This document shows positions 18,241 through 25,886 of a DNA stretch of 64,000 nt, in pieces (within the stretch, counting starts at the first letter, position 1; each line of letters begins with the position of its first letter). The position numbers were made by a program, and so were the translations under genes. Source of the DNA: GCA-2737725 sp033763995 (GTDB lineage Bacteria > Pseudomonadota > Alphaproteobacteria > Rhodospirillales > Rhodospirillaceae); the NCBI GenBank assembly GCA_033763995.1, contig JANRJL010000062.1, positions 50,118-114,117 of the forward strand, written 5' to 3'. Below the pieces are notes generated by a model. It saw only the letters and a program-made list of their open reading frames with translations. It ran no database searches and had not been told where the DNA came from.

Positions 18241-18306
18241 CCGCTCACGGCGCTGTTGCCTTCCGGCGCGCAGAGCCGCAATCTCGGGACGATCAGGGAG
18301 CGGCTC

Positions 18307-18960
18307 GTGGCGCAGGGTTTTTTCATCACGTTCGAGGGAGGCGAGGGGGGCGGAAAATCCACCCAGGCCAAGCGCTTGGCCGCTGTTCTTCAAGAAAAAG
18401 GTCATCAAGTTTTGCTCACCCGCGAGCCCGGCGGCTCGCCGGGGGCGGAAGCCATCCGCCAGTTGTTGCTGACGGGCGACGTGGCCCGGTGGGACGGCAT
18501 GACAGAAGTGCTGCTGCATTACGCCGCCCGGCGCGACCACGTGGTCAATACCGTCAAACCCGCCATGGCCCAGGGCAAGATCGTGATCTCGGACCGCTTC
18601 GCGGATTCCACCATGGCTTATCAGGGTTACGGGCACGGCGTTGGCCGAGAGGCCATCAAGGAACTCCATCACGCCGTGCTGGGCGACTTTCAGCCCGACC
18701 TCACGCTGATCCTCGACCTGCCGGTGGACGCTGGGTTAAAGCGCGCCATGGCTCGGCCCGACATGGCCAAGTCAGCCGCAGAAGACCGCTACGAGCGCAT
18801 GGGCCAGGCCTTCCATGAGCGCTTGCGGCAAGGCTTTTTGGAGATCGGGAAAGCACACCCGCAACGCTGCCGCGTGATCGACGCCAGCCGGAGCATCGAC
18901 GCCATCGCCGCCGACGTTGCGCGCGCCACACTTCAAGCACTGGAGAAGCGGCGTGGCTGA
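18307..18960 (+). CDS. tmk: Thymidylate kinase
   Basis: The start is taken as GTG 18307, with AGGGAG six nt upstream; an earlier in-frame ATG at 18256 would add a basic unrelated leader. 217 residues: P-loop FEGGEGGGKSTQ, the DR(F/Y) substrate motif (ISDRFADSTMAYQG) and the LID region (AEDRYERMG). It phosphorylates dTMP to dTDP. It overlaps holB by 8 nt. Confidence 0.95.
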   Translation: MAQGFFITFEGGEGGGKSTQAKRLAAVLQEKGHQVLLTREPGGSPGAEAIRQLLLTGDVARWDGMTEVLLHYAARRDHVVNTVKPAMAQGKIVISDRFADSTMAYQGYGHGVGREAIKELHHAVLGDFQPDLTLILDLPVDAGLKRAMARPDMAKSAAEDRYERMGQAFHERLRQGFLEIGKAHPQRCRVIDASRSIDAIAADVARATLQALEKRRG

Positions 18961-20053
18961 CGACGTTCAAACCGTTCCCGAGCCGCGCGCCAACGCTTAC
19001 TTGGTCGGGCACGATGCCGCCGAGCAAGCCTATCTCAATGCCTGGAGCGGCGGGCGGCTGGCGCATGCGTGGTTGATCGCGGGCCCGCGCGGCATCGGCA
19101 AGGCGACGCTGGCCTACCGCATGGCGCGTTATGCGCTGGCTCAGCGCACCCAAGACACCAGCAACGATATGTTCGGCGGACCGCCGAAACCCAAGGGCCT
19201 CGAGATGTCGGCCGCGGACCCCGTGTTCCGCCGCGTGCAGGCATTGGGCCACAGCGACTTCCGCGCCGTCGAACGGCCCTGGGCCGACGGCAAGCAGACC
19301 AAGCGCAAGACCGTCATCGGCGTCGACGAAGTGCGCGAAATCGGCACGTTCCTGTCCATGACGCCCGCCGAAGGGGCCTGGCGCGCGGTGGTGCTCGATG
19401 CCGCCGACGAGATGAACACCAATGCCGCCAACGCCGTGCTCAAAGTTCTGGAAGAACCGCCCTCGCGCGCGATTTTGTTCCTCGTCGCGCATAACGCCGA
19501 CCGCTTGCTGCCGACCATTCGCTCCCGTTGCCGCCGTCTTGACCTGCGACCGCTGACGCAGACGCAAGTGGTGGCGCTCATCGGTCGCTACCGGCCCGAC
19601 ATTAAAACCGCCGACACCATGACGCTCGCTACATTGGCCGACGGCAGCGTCGGGCGCGCGTTGGAACTGGCCGACGAAGGCGGCGTGGAATTGTTCCGCG
19701 GCCTCATCGACATCATGACCGACGCGCCCGCCTTCAAGATCACCAAGCTGCACGCCCTGGCCGATCAAGCCTTGCGGGGCGATGCTTTCCGCACCCTCAC
19801 GGGCCTGCTGACCTGGTGGCTCGCGCGGGTCGCCTCGCTCAGCGCCAAGGGCGCGCTGGGCCAAAGCACCGACATCGTGCCCGGCGAGCGCAGCGCGGGC
19901 GAACGCCTGATGGCGGCGGCCCCGCCCGATGCCTGGGCCGAGATCTGGCAGCAGATCACCCACTTGGCCGCCCGCACCGAGGCCATCAACCTCGACAAAA
20001 AGCGCAGCCTTCTGGCGGCGTTGATGAAGGTCGAAGCAGCCGCGAAAGCTTAA
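18953..20053 (+). CDS. holB: DNA polymerase III delta' subunit
   Basis: GTG 18953, preceded by GGAG at 7 nt and overlapping the tmk stop, gives 366 residues. AAA+ clamp-loader features: AHAWLIAGPRGIGKATLAYRMARYA (Walker A), the delta' hallmark VVLDAADEMNTNAANAVLKVLEEPPSRAILFLVAHN and SRC in IRSRCRRLDLRPL. In related genomes holB is followed directly by metG; here metG is 5.8 kb away. Confidence 0.93.
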   Translation: MADDVQTVPEPRANAYLVGHDAAEQAYLNAWSGGRLAHAWLIAGPRGIGKATLAYRMARYALAQRTQDTSNDMFGGPPKPKGLEMSAADPVFRRVQALGHSDFRAVERPWADGKQTKRKTVIGVDEVREIGTFLSMTPAEGAWRAVVLDAADEMNTNAANAVLKVLEEPPSRAILFLVAHNADRLLPTIRSRCRRLDLRPLTQTQVVALIGRYRPDIKTADTMTLATLADGSVGRALELADEGGVELFRGLIDIMTDAPAFKITKLHALADQALRGDAFRTLTGLLTWWLARVASLSAKGALGQSTDIVPGERSAGERLMAAAPPDAWAEIWQQITHLAARTEAINLDKKRSLLAALMKVEAAAKA

Positions 20054-20143
20054 GGTTCGGACTGCGAACTCGGGCTGCTTTCTGGCCATGGCGTGACCCC
20101 ATGGGCGCGATATGATCGATGCTCCAGCGCGGGGGAGATCACC

Positions 20144-22138
20144 ATGTTGCTTCTGCAAACGCCGTGGACTGCTGCGGAGTTGAACGCCAAATCGTCGCAA
20201 GCGGGCGCGGCGCTCGCTCAAGCGCGGCGCACGCTAACCAATGATGGCCCAACCCTGGCGCTGCTGCCTCACGCGGACGGTAGTGAACATGAGGCCGCGT
20301 CTGAAAACGAACTTACGGCGGCCTTGGGTGCCTTTGCCAAGGCGCACAATCTCTATCTCGGCGCTTCGGCCTTCGTGAAATCCGCTGACGGTGTGCGCAC
20401 GGTCGGCTACGTGTTCGGCCCCGACGGCAAGGTGCTGGCGCGCAACGCCAAGATTCTGCCCGACATCGTCGAAGGTTACACCGACACCGCCGCAGACACC
20501 TATCAGCCCGCCAAACTCGCCGTGGCGCGCACGCCCCTGGGTCAGATCGGCGTGCTGTGCGGCGAGGATATTCTCAGCCCCCACATCGTGCGCACCATGA
20601 TGGTGCGCGGGGCCGAGATCATCTTCAATCCCGCGCGGGAACGCAGCGATCATCTCACCGCCAGCCGTTTGATGGCGCGCAAGGCGCGGGCCTACGAGAA
20701 CCTGGCTTATGTGGCGCTGGCCTCGCCTATCTCTGTTTCCATTGACGGCGCGACCGCGCAGTTGCCCGCCGCGACCGGGCTTTACCCGCCCGCCGGAGAG
20801 CCGCTGACGGTGCAGGGGCAAGAGTCCGTCCTCAAGGCCGATATCGATATCGAAGGCTTGCGCCGCCGCCGCATGGCGCCGCCGCTAAATTTCCCGTCCA
20901 TTGTCCGCATGAACATCTATGCGCCCGGCTACGCGAAAGAGGCGGGCAAGGCGCGCCCGTCGCCCACCACGCGCGCGCAATGGATCGCCGAGGCCAAGAC
21001 GCGCGTGGCGGCCCAGGCCAAGCCCGCCAAGCCGGGCGGCATGGACAGCTACGGTGTGTTGCTGTGCCAACACGTGGTCCATCAGTCCAACCGCCCCGAG
21101 GACTTGATCCCCAACCGGCAGAAGAACCTCGACGACGCTTTCGATCTGGTGCGCAGTTACGGCGCGCGCTCGGCCAGCCTCAAGCTGGTGGTGTTCCCCG
21201 AGTTCTATCTCACCGGCCCCGTCAGCCCCCTGGGCGCCAAGCTGGGCCACATCGCCGACAAAATCGGCGTCACCTTTCCCGGCCGCGAGATGGACCAAAT
21301 CGCCGCCTTCGCCCAGGAGTACAAATGTTACGTCTCGGGCGGCGTGTTCGAGTACGACCCCGAATGGCCCAACCGCTTTTTCAACACGGCGTTCATTTAC
21401 GACGACAGCGGCAACCTGATTCACAAGTACCGCAAGATCCACTGCGGCGATGCCATGGGCTTTTTGCCCGTCACCACGCCCGGCAGCGTGTACGATAAGT
21501 ACGTCGCCAAATACGGCTACGAAAATCTGTTCCCGGTGGTCGATACGCCCATCGGGCGGCTGGCCACCGTGATCTGCTTCGACAATAACTTCGGCGAAAC
21601 CCATCGCGCCATGGTGAAACGCGGCGCGGAAGTCATCATTCACCCGACGTCGGAGCCCCACGGCGCCCACCGCGGCGGCTGGGACGCGGCGCGGCGCATG
21701 CGCGGCTTCGAGAACACGGCCTATGTGCTGAGCTGCGGCCACGGCGGCGAGTACTTCCTCGACGGGCGCGTGGCGCCCAGCTCGCGGGCGCGGGGCTATT
21801 CCAAGATCGTCAACTTCGACGGCTCGCTCCAGGCCGAGGCCGACACCTCGGGCTTGGTGCCGCTCGCGGGCACCATCGACCTGAGCGCCCTGCGCCGCGC
21901 CCGCGCCGACATTCAGGCCAACGTCGCGCTGTGGGACGACCCCGTGGTCTATGCGGCCGAGTACGCGGCGAGCCCGCGCGGGCTGCCCAACAACATCTGG
22001 GCCGACGACCCCCTGGGCAACCCGTACCATGCGGGCGCCGAGATCAAGAAAGTCGCCGCCGCCTACGTGCGCGAGGGCATCTTCGTGGCGCCCGCGTCGG
22101 GCAGCTTCAACGCCACCGTCGCAAGGGCGGCGGAGTAG
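20144..22138 (+). CDS. Tandem-domain nitrilase-superfamily (carbon-nitrogen hydrolase) protein, N-terminal domain degenerate
   Basis: ATG 20144 has GGGGAG six nt upstream; 664 residues, twice the usual nitrilase length. The C-terminal domain (~310-600) has an intact triad: E353 (VVFPEFYLTG), K431 (KYRKIHCGD) and C478 (VICFDNNFGE). The N-terminal domain (~1-270) keeps K103 and C139 (VLCGEDI), but the Glu position reads LLPHADG (H43), so it is probably inactive or regulatory. A basic linker separates the two. Such enzymes hydrolyse nitriles, amides or carbamoyl compounds; the substrate is unknown. It begins the accessory stretch inserted between holB and metG. Confidence 0.8.
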   Translation: MLLLQTPWTAAELNAKSSQAGAALAQARRTLTNDGPTLALLPHADGSEHEAASENELTAALGAFAKAHNLYLGASAFVKSADGVRTVGYVFGPDGKVLARNAKILPDIVEGYTDTAADTYQPAKLAVARTPLGQIGVLCGEDILSPHIVRTMMVRGAEIIFNPARERSDHLTASRLMARKARAYENLAYVALASPISVSIDGATAQLPAATGLYPPAGEPLTVQGQESVLKADIDIEGLRRRRMAPPLNFPSIVRMNIYAPGYAKEAGKARPSPTTRAQWIAEAKTRVAAQAKPAKPGGMDSYGVLLCQHVVHQSNRPEDLIPNRQKNLDDAFDLVRSYGARSASLKLVVFPEFYLTGPVSPLGAKLGHIADKIGVTFPGREMDQIAAFAQEYKCYVSGGVFEYDPEWPNRFFNTAFIYDDSGNLIHKYRKIHCGDAMGFLPVTTPGSVYDKYVAKYGYENLFPVVDTPIGRLATVICFDNNFGETHRAMVKRGAEVIIHPTSEPHGAHRGGWDAARRMRGFENTAYVLSCGHGGEYFLDGRVAPSSRARGYSKIVNFDGSLQAEADTSGLVPLAGTIDLSALRRARADIQANVALWDDPVVYAAEYAASPRGLPNNIWADDPLGNPYHAGAEIKKVAAAYVREGIFVAPASGSFNATVARAAE

Positions 22139-22160
22139 GGGGCTATAGCGTCAGCCGAAT

Positions 22161-22199
22161 TCATGCGGCAGGTTTGCTAACCTGCTCAAGTTTGTCGGG
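22161..22199 (-). repeat. Truncated antitoxin 3' tail, copy 1
   Basis: Read on the minus strand this encodes PDKLEQVSKPAA and a stop, the same last residues as the antitoxin at 22564-22815, with silent third-base changes. Just upstream on that strand lies a GGTGACAGTGCA motif (about 22206-22222), and the similarity stops there. The core (GCAGGTT tgct AACCTGC) also forms a perfect 7-bp hairpin. Confidence 0.6.
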
Positions 22200-22382
22200 A
22201 TAGTTAAATGCACTGTCACCGTATTCACACTATCCCGCCGCAGCTATGGGTACATGCAGCAAATGCATTGGACCCCACCGCACCAATCAAAGAACGTCGA
22301 GGAATTGGATCGGTTGTTGAATTGTACTTAACGGCAACATGAAGAACGACAGACGCCCCCTATCGCGGCGATGCAAGGAGTT

Positions 22383-22471
22383 ACGGTGACAGTACACTTA
22401 ATTGGTACCTCAAGCAGCAGTCTTGCTGACCTGCTCAAGTTTGTCGGGACAATTGATTGCACTGTCACCGG
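22383..22471. repeat. Truncated antitoxin tail, copy 2, bounded by inverted GGTGACAGT motifs
   Basis: An 89-bp unit. It starts GGTGACAGTACACTTAATT and ends AATTGATTGCACTGTCACC, imperfect inverted repeats of about 19 bp. Between them, on the minus strand, lie codons for PDKLEQVSKTAA and a stop (22410-22448), the last residues of the neighbouring antitoxin with one substitution. It looks like a small non-autonomous element that carries a fixed piece of the gene's 3' end. Confidence 0.6.
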
Positions 22472-22534
22472 AATTCGTTCTGAAATCCAGTTACGTCACA
22501 CACGACTCTTTAGATAATCGCTAAGGAGTTAGTA

Positions 22535-22555
22535 TTACGGTGACAGTGCACTCAA
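22535..22555 (+). repeat. GGTGACAGTGCACTCAATT motif, copy d
   Basis: Same motif as the ends of the 22383-22471 unit, lying 8 nt beyond the stop codon of the intact antitoxin gene. A fifth copy (23134-23158) lies on the other side of the toxin gene in the same orientation. Confidence 0.5.
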
Positions 22556-22563
22556 TTACTACC

Positions 22564-22815
22564 TCACGCCGCAGGCTTGCTGACCTGCTCAAGTTTGTCG
22601 GCTAACCACATTTTGATGAGCGACTGGCGCGTTACGCCCAGCCGTTTAGCCTCGCTGTCGAGCGATGCGACCATCCAAGACGGAAAATCAACGTTGACGC
22701 GCTTCGCCTCGAGATTGGGGCGGCGGGCCTTGGAAAGATCCAAGTACGGCGTGATATCCTCGCCATCGTCGAATTTCTTGTCGAGGTCGAACGCATTAAT
22801 CTTACGCGCCTTCAT
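22564..22815 (-). CDS. brnA: BrnA-like antitoxin (ribbon-helix-helix type)
   Basis: The preferred start is ATG 22815, giving 83 residues; it overlaps the toxin stop by 14 nt, and GAGGAG lies within the toxin end. N-terminal MKARKINAFDLDKKFDDGEDITPYLDLSKARRPN is followed by a CopG/BrnA-like DNA-binding half (KRVNVDFPSWMVASLDSEAKRLGVTRQSLIKMWLADKLEQ). In type II BrnTA systems BrnA neutralises BrnT and autorepresses the operon. Toxin-first order is as in known brnTA loci. Confidence 0.85.
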   Translation of the reverse strand: MKARKINAFDLDKKFDDGEDITPYLDLSKARRPNLEAKRVNVDFPSWMVASLDSEAKRLGVTRQSLIKMWLADKLEQVSKPAA

Positions 22816-23065
22816 ATCTCTTGATCTCCTCATTCCGTGCGCGCCGCACCGAGATAATGCGAACACGTGCGTTTCTGTAAGTCACAATCGCGGACCAGTG
22901 CTTTGAACCAATTCGACCCACGACGGAGAATCGAGGCTCGAACGCCGAATTAGCCGGAAATTCGATCAATCCCAGATCGTCCCATAGTTCTTTTGCGGCC
23001 TCGAAGTCGATGCCATGCTTGCGCAAGTTAGCCGCACTTTTGGCGGCGTCGAATTCGAATTCCAT
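22802..23065 (-). CDS. brnT: BrnT-family toxin (ribonuclease)
   Basis: An 87-residue protein matching BrnT (DUF497): MEFEFDAAKSAANLRKHGIDFEAAKELW at the N-terminus, then RFSVVGRIGSKHWSAIVTYRNARVRIISVRRARNEEIKRYE. Known BrnT is a RelE-fold mRNA interferase. Length is normal and the conserved C-terminal RRA-R/NEEI-YE block is intact, so the toxin is probably functional. It lies in the AT-richer accessory patch between holB and metG. Confidence 0.88.
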   Translation of the reverse strand: MEFEFDAAKSAANLRKHGIDFEAAKELWDDLGLIEFPANSAFEPRFSVVGRIGSKHWSAIVTYRNARVRIISVRRARNEEIKRYEGA

Positions 23066-23133
23066 ATACTTTCTATACCATAATTATCCTTGCCTTACAA
23101 TCATCTTTGATCATGGCCAAACCACTGGCGATT

Positions 23134-23158
23134 GAATTACGGTGACAGTGCACTTAAT
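23134..23158 (+). repeat. GGTGACAGTGCACTTAAT motif, copy e
   Basis: Fifth copy of the short motif found four times between 22206 and 22555. It lies about 70 nt upstream of the brnT start, so copies d and e flank the intact toxin-antitoxin module in the same orientation. Confidence 0.5.
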
Positions 23159-23220
23159 GGAATTTTAGCTCAGAGTGAAAACTCACTAAGCGTCTCGTTG
23201 CGGTCAGATGAAGCCGTTGC

Positions 23221-23306
23221 CGATAAACAAGTCCGACTAGGTTTTTCTTTCGTCCTCGGTGAGACACCTCGGTCGAAGAGAAAAAGCAAGTCAGACTTGT
23301 TTATCG
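23221..23306. repeat. 86-bp near-perfect inverted repeat (hairpin)
   Basis: Arms 23221-23252 and 23274-23306 (CGATAAACAAGTC.GACT... and its complement) pair over about 32 bp with only a few mismatches. The centre adds a GGTG aga CACC stem, so the whole unit folds as one long hairpin. It is not followed by a clean T-run in the expected place, so a MITE-like element or element end is likelier than a simple terminator. Confidence 0.65.
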
Positions 23307-23717
23307 CGCTCGTGAGTCGTGCGGATAACGCTCCTGTTGCGTTCAATCTTTGCTCCGCTCGTGCTATACTCTTTCCATGACCATCGCGGCGCACATGCGC
23401 CGCGCGGCGAGCGCAAAGCCCGCGCGGCGATACAGTGCCCAATCGGCGTCCGGTGACGCTCGCGCTTGCGATGGGTTTTCCCCACAATCCCAACAACTCC
23501 CACAATCCACGAAGAGAAATATTTTTCAAAATGTGGAGCACCCACTGGAAAAGCCTGCCTGTTATTTTGGAATCCTCCCTGAAAGAACAGGTGGAACAGG
23601 CAACCGTTACGCGCAAATGGCTGCTAATTTCCGGGCTCCGCGCAAAAATTTTTCGCCCGCGATTGTCGCCGCCGGGCCCACGCACTACCCTGTGCTCAAA
23701 GTTTGGGAGTTAAAGTC

Positions 23718-25553
23718 ATGAACGGTATTGCGAGCAAACTTCGCCTTTCGACAGCGGTAGTAGCAATTTCGTCACTGCTGTTTGTCGCCACTGCGGCCCA
23801 CAGCATGGAAATGCTCAAATCCAAACCCCTACCAACAGAGAATGATGCGGGACTTTTTGTCATCAAAGTCGAGAAAGAATTGACTGCACTCAGTGAAGAG
23901 GCTTCGCGCACGAACTGGGTTTATGCCACCAACATCACGTACGATACTGAGTGGCTTGTGGCTAAAATTAGCGAGCGCTCCACAAAGATGGCAGTCGATT
24001 TCGCCATCGAGGCCAGCCGTTATGACCAAGTGAAAGTTTCGGAGAATTTGCGGCGAAAGCTAAATTTTATAAAGCAGGGCATAACCTTACCTGCCCCGAG
24101 AAACCAGGGACTCATATCCGAACTCGCCGCCGTGACCACGCGGCTGTCCTCGGCCTATTCCACGGGCAAGATCGAGTTTGGCGGCAAAACGGTGCCGCAG
24201 AACGACACCGAGAGCTTGATGCAGGACTTGCGCGATCCCGCCAAGCTGCAGGAGGTGTGGACCAAGTGGCACGCGGTCGCCAAGCCCATGAAGGCCGACT
24301 ACGCCCGCATGGTCGAGATCGGCAACCTGGGCGCCAAGGAGTTGGGCTACGCCGACGTGGGCGCGCTGTGGCGCTCGGGCTATGACATGCCGCCCGACGA
24401 CTTCACCAAGGAAGTCGACCGGCTGTGGGGCCAGGTGAAGCCGCTCTATGACGAACTGCACTGCCATGCCCGCGCGGTGCTGAACAAGCAATACGGCGAC
24501 GGCGTCGTGCCGCTGGATCAGCCCATCCGCGCCGATCTTTTGGGGAATATGTGGGCCCAGGACTGGGGCGCGCTGGACGACATCATGGCGCCGGCGGGCG
24601 GGGGCACGGGCATCGACCTCACGGCCATTCTCAAGACCAAGGGCTACACGCCCGAGAAGATCGTGAAGACGGGCGAAAGCTTTTTCACCTCGCTCGGCTT
24701 CGCGCCGCTGCCGCAGACCTTCTGGGACCGCTCGCAAATCGTGAAGCCCCAGGGCCGCGAAGTCGTGTGCCACGCCTCGGCCTGGGACCTGGACGACCAG
24801 GACGACATCCGCATCAAGATGTGCACCGAAGTCAACGCCACGGACTTCCAGACGGTGCATCACGAGTTGGGCCACAATTTCTATCAGCGCGCCTATAAGG
24901 CCCAGCCGAGGCTGTTTCGCGGCGGCGCCAACGACGGCTTCCACGAGGCCATCGGCGACATGATCGCGCTGTCCATCACGCCCGAGTATCTCAAGCAAAT
25001 CGGCCTCATCGACCAGGCGCCCGATGCGTCCAAGGACGTGGGGCTGTTGATGCAGCGCGCCATCAGCGGCGTGGCCTTCCTGCCCTTCGGCTTGCTGGTG
25101 GATAAGTGGCGCTGGCAGGTCTTCGCCGGCGAGCTGACGCCCGCGACCTACAACGAAGGCTGGTGGAAACTGCGCACTCAGTACCAAGGCATTCGCCCGC
25201 CGGTGGCGCGCACGGCCGACGATTTCGACCCGGCGGCCAAGTTCCACATCGCCGACGGCACGCCCTACATGCGCTATTTCCTCGCGCGCATCTTGCAGTA
25301 CCAGTTCTACAAGGCCGCCTGCGACCAGATGGGCTGGAAAGGCCCGCTGCACCGCTGCTCGTTCTACGGCTCCAAGGCCGTGGGCGAGAAGTTCAACGCC
25401 ATGCTGGCCATGGGCTCGTCCAAGCCCTGGCCCGACGCGCTGGAGGCCTTCACCGGCAGCCAGCAAATGGACGGCTCGGCCATCGTCGCCTACTTCGAGC
25501 CGCTGATGGTTTACCTGCGCGCGCAGAACAAGAGCCGCAAATGCGGGTGGTGA
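23718..25553 (+). CDS. Peptidase family M2 (angiotensin-converting-enzyme-like) dipeptidyl carboxypeptidase
   Basis: ATG 23718 follows GGGAG at 8 nt; 611 residues with a signal peptide (IASKLRLSTAVVAISSLLFVATAAHS). The zinc site is H382-E-L-G-H386 with third ligand E410 in FHEAIGD, 24 residues on, the same spacing as in ACE. Bacterial M2 enzymes are secreted or periplasmic peptidases of unclear role. Bases up to about 24090 (~125 codons) are markedly AT-richer than the rest, which returns to high GC. The downstream GIY-YIG gene converges with a 5-nt gap. Confidence 0.92.
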   Translation: MNGIASKLRLSTAVVAISSLLFVATAAHSMEMLKSKPLPTENDAGLFVIKVEKELTALSEEASRTNWVYATNITYDTEWLVAKISERSTKMAVDFAIEASRYDQVKVSENLRRKLNFIKQGITLPAPRNQGLISELAAVTTRLSSAYSTGKIEFGGKTVPQNDTESLMQDLRDPAKLQEVWTKWHAVAKPMKADYARMVEIGNLGAKELGYADVGALWRSGYDMPPDDFTKEVDRLWGQVKPLYDELHCHARAVLNKQYGDGVVPLDQPIRADLLGNMWAQDWGALDDIMAPAGGGTGIDLTAILKTKGYTPEKIVKTGESFFTSLGFAPLPQTFWDRSQIVKPQGREVVCHASAWDLDDQDDIRIKMCTEVNATDFQTVHHELGHNFYQRAYKAQPRLFRGGANDGFHEAIGDMIALSITPEYLKQIGLIDQAPDASKDVGLLMQRAISGVAFLPFGLLVDKWRWQVFAGELTPATYNEGWWKLRTQYQGIRPPVARTADDFDPAAKFHIADGTPYMRYFLARILQYQFYKAACDQMGWKGPLHRCSFYGSKAVGEKFNAMLAMGSSKPWPDALEAFTGSQQMDGSAIVAYFEPLMVYLRAQNKSRKCGW

Positions 25554-25558
25554 GGCGC

Positions 25559-25807
25559 CTAGAGCCGCGCCGCGAGCTCCTTGCGGAATTTGCGGTCGCG
25601 CTTCAAGTGCCACTCGCGGCTCATGGCTTCGGAGCGCGTGGCGAAGGCTTCGGTGTGGAGCACCACCCAGGTCCGCCCGCGCGTGGACTTGGCCCCGGTG
25701 CCGGCGTTGTGACGCGCGAGCCGCGCGGGCACATCGTTGGTCCAGCCGACGTAGGTGCGCGCACCGCCAGGGCCGGCGCTGCCCAGCACATAAACAAAAC
25801 AGGCCAT
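25559..25807 (-). CDS. GIY-YIG superfamily nuclease-domain protein (UPF0213-like)
   Basis: 82 residues, the size of a stand-alone GIY-YIG domain. Visible motifs are FVYVL and ARTYVGWTND (the GIY and YIG strands), RLARHNAGTGAKSTRGR, and the C-terminal catalytic-Glu region EAMSREWHLKRDRKFRKEL. Family members of this size are genomic nicking nucleases or repair proteins of uncertain role. It converges on the M2 peptidase and marks the right end of the accessory stretch before metG. Confidence 0.88.
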   Translation of the reverse strand: MACFVYVLGSAGPGGARTYVGWTNDVPARLARHNAGTGAKSTRGRTWVVLHTEAFATRSEAMSREWHLKRDRKFRKELAARL

Positions 25808-25886
25808 ATGCGGCGAAATCCTTCAGGTTTGCGGCAGGCGGCAGGGCAGGGTATAGGAACCCATAATTCCAACAGAGTTCTAGCCC

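Larger units (their letters stand above)
22139..22563. other. AT-richer non-coding stretch with truncated antitoxin tails and inverted GGTGACAGTGCA motifs
   Basis: No gene is supported here. The stretch holds two short copies of the 3' end of the antitoxin gene at 22564 (22161-22199 and 22410-22448) and four of the five local copies of a GGTGACAGTGCA-type motif (about 22206-22222, 22383-22402, 22453-22471 and 22535-22555), alternating in orientation. The two spacer segments (22223-22380 and 22476-22534) show nothing recognisable. Composition differs from the GC-rich nitrilase gene to the left. Confidence 0.7.
23066..23717. other. 650-bp non-coding stretch with a large hairpin and no supported gene
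   Basis: It contains a fifth GGTGACAGTGCACTTAAT motif (23134-23158), an 86-bp near-perfect hairpin (23221-23306) and a GC-rich palindromic spot near 23388-23407 (GCGGCGCA ca TGCGCCGC). Several short open frames cross it on both strands, but none has a start with a ribosome site, codon bias or a recognisable family. It probably carries the promoter of the M2 peptidase gene near its right end, plus mobile-element debris. Confidence 0.6.

Noticed and set aside
22161..23158. CRISPR array
   Set aside because: The short repeats are only five, alternate in orientation, have irregular spacers and are tied to a gene 3' end; no cas genes are present.
23132..23721. Several short open frames between brnT and the M2 peptidase
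   Set aside because: They lack ribosome sites and recognisable families, and one runs through the large hairpin. Treated as non-coding.
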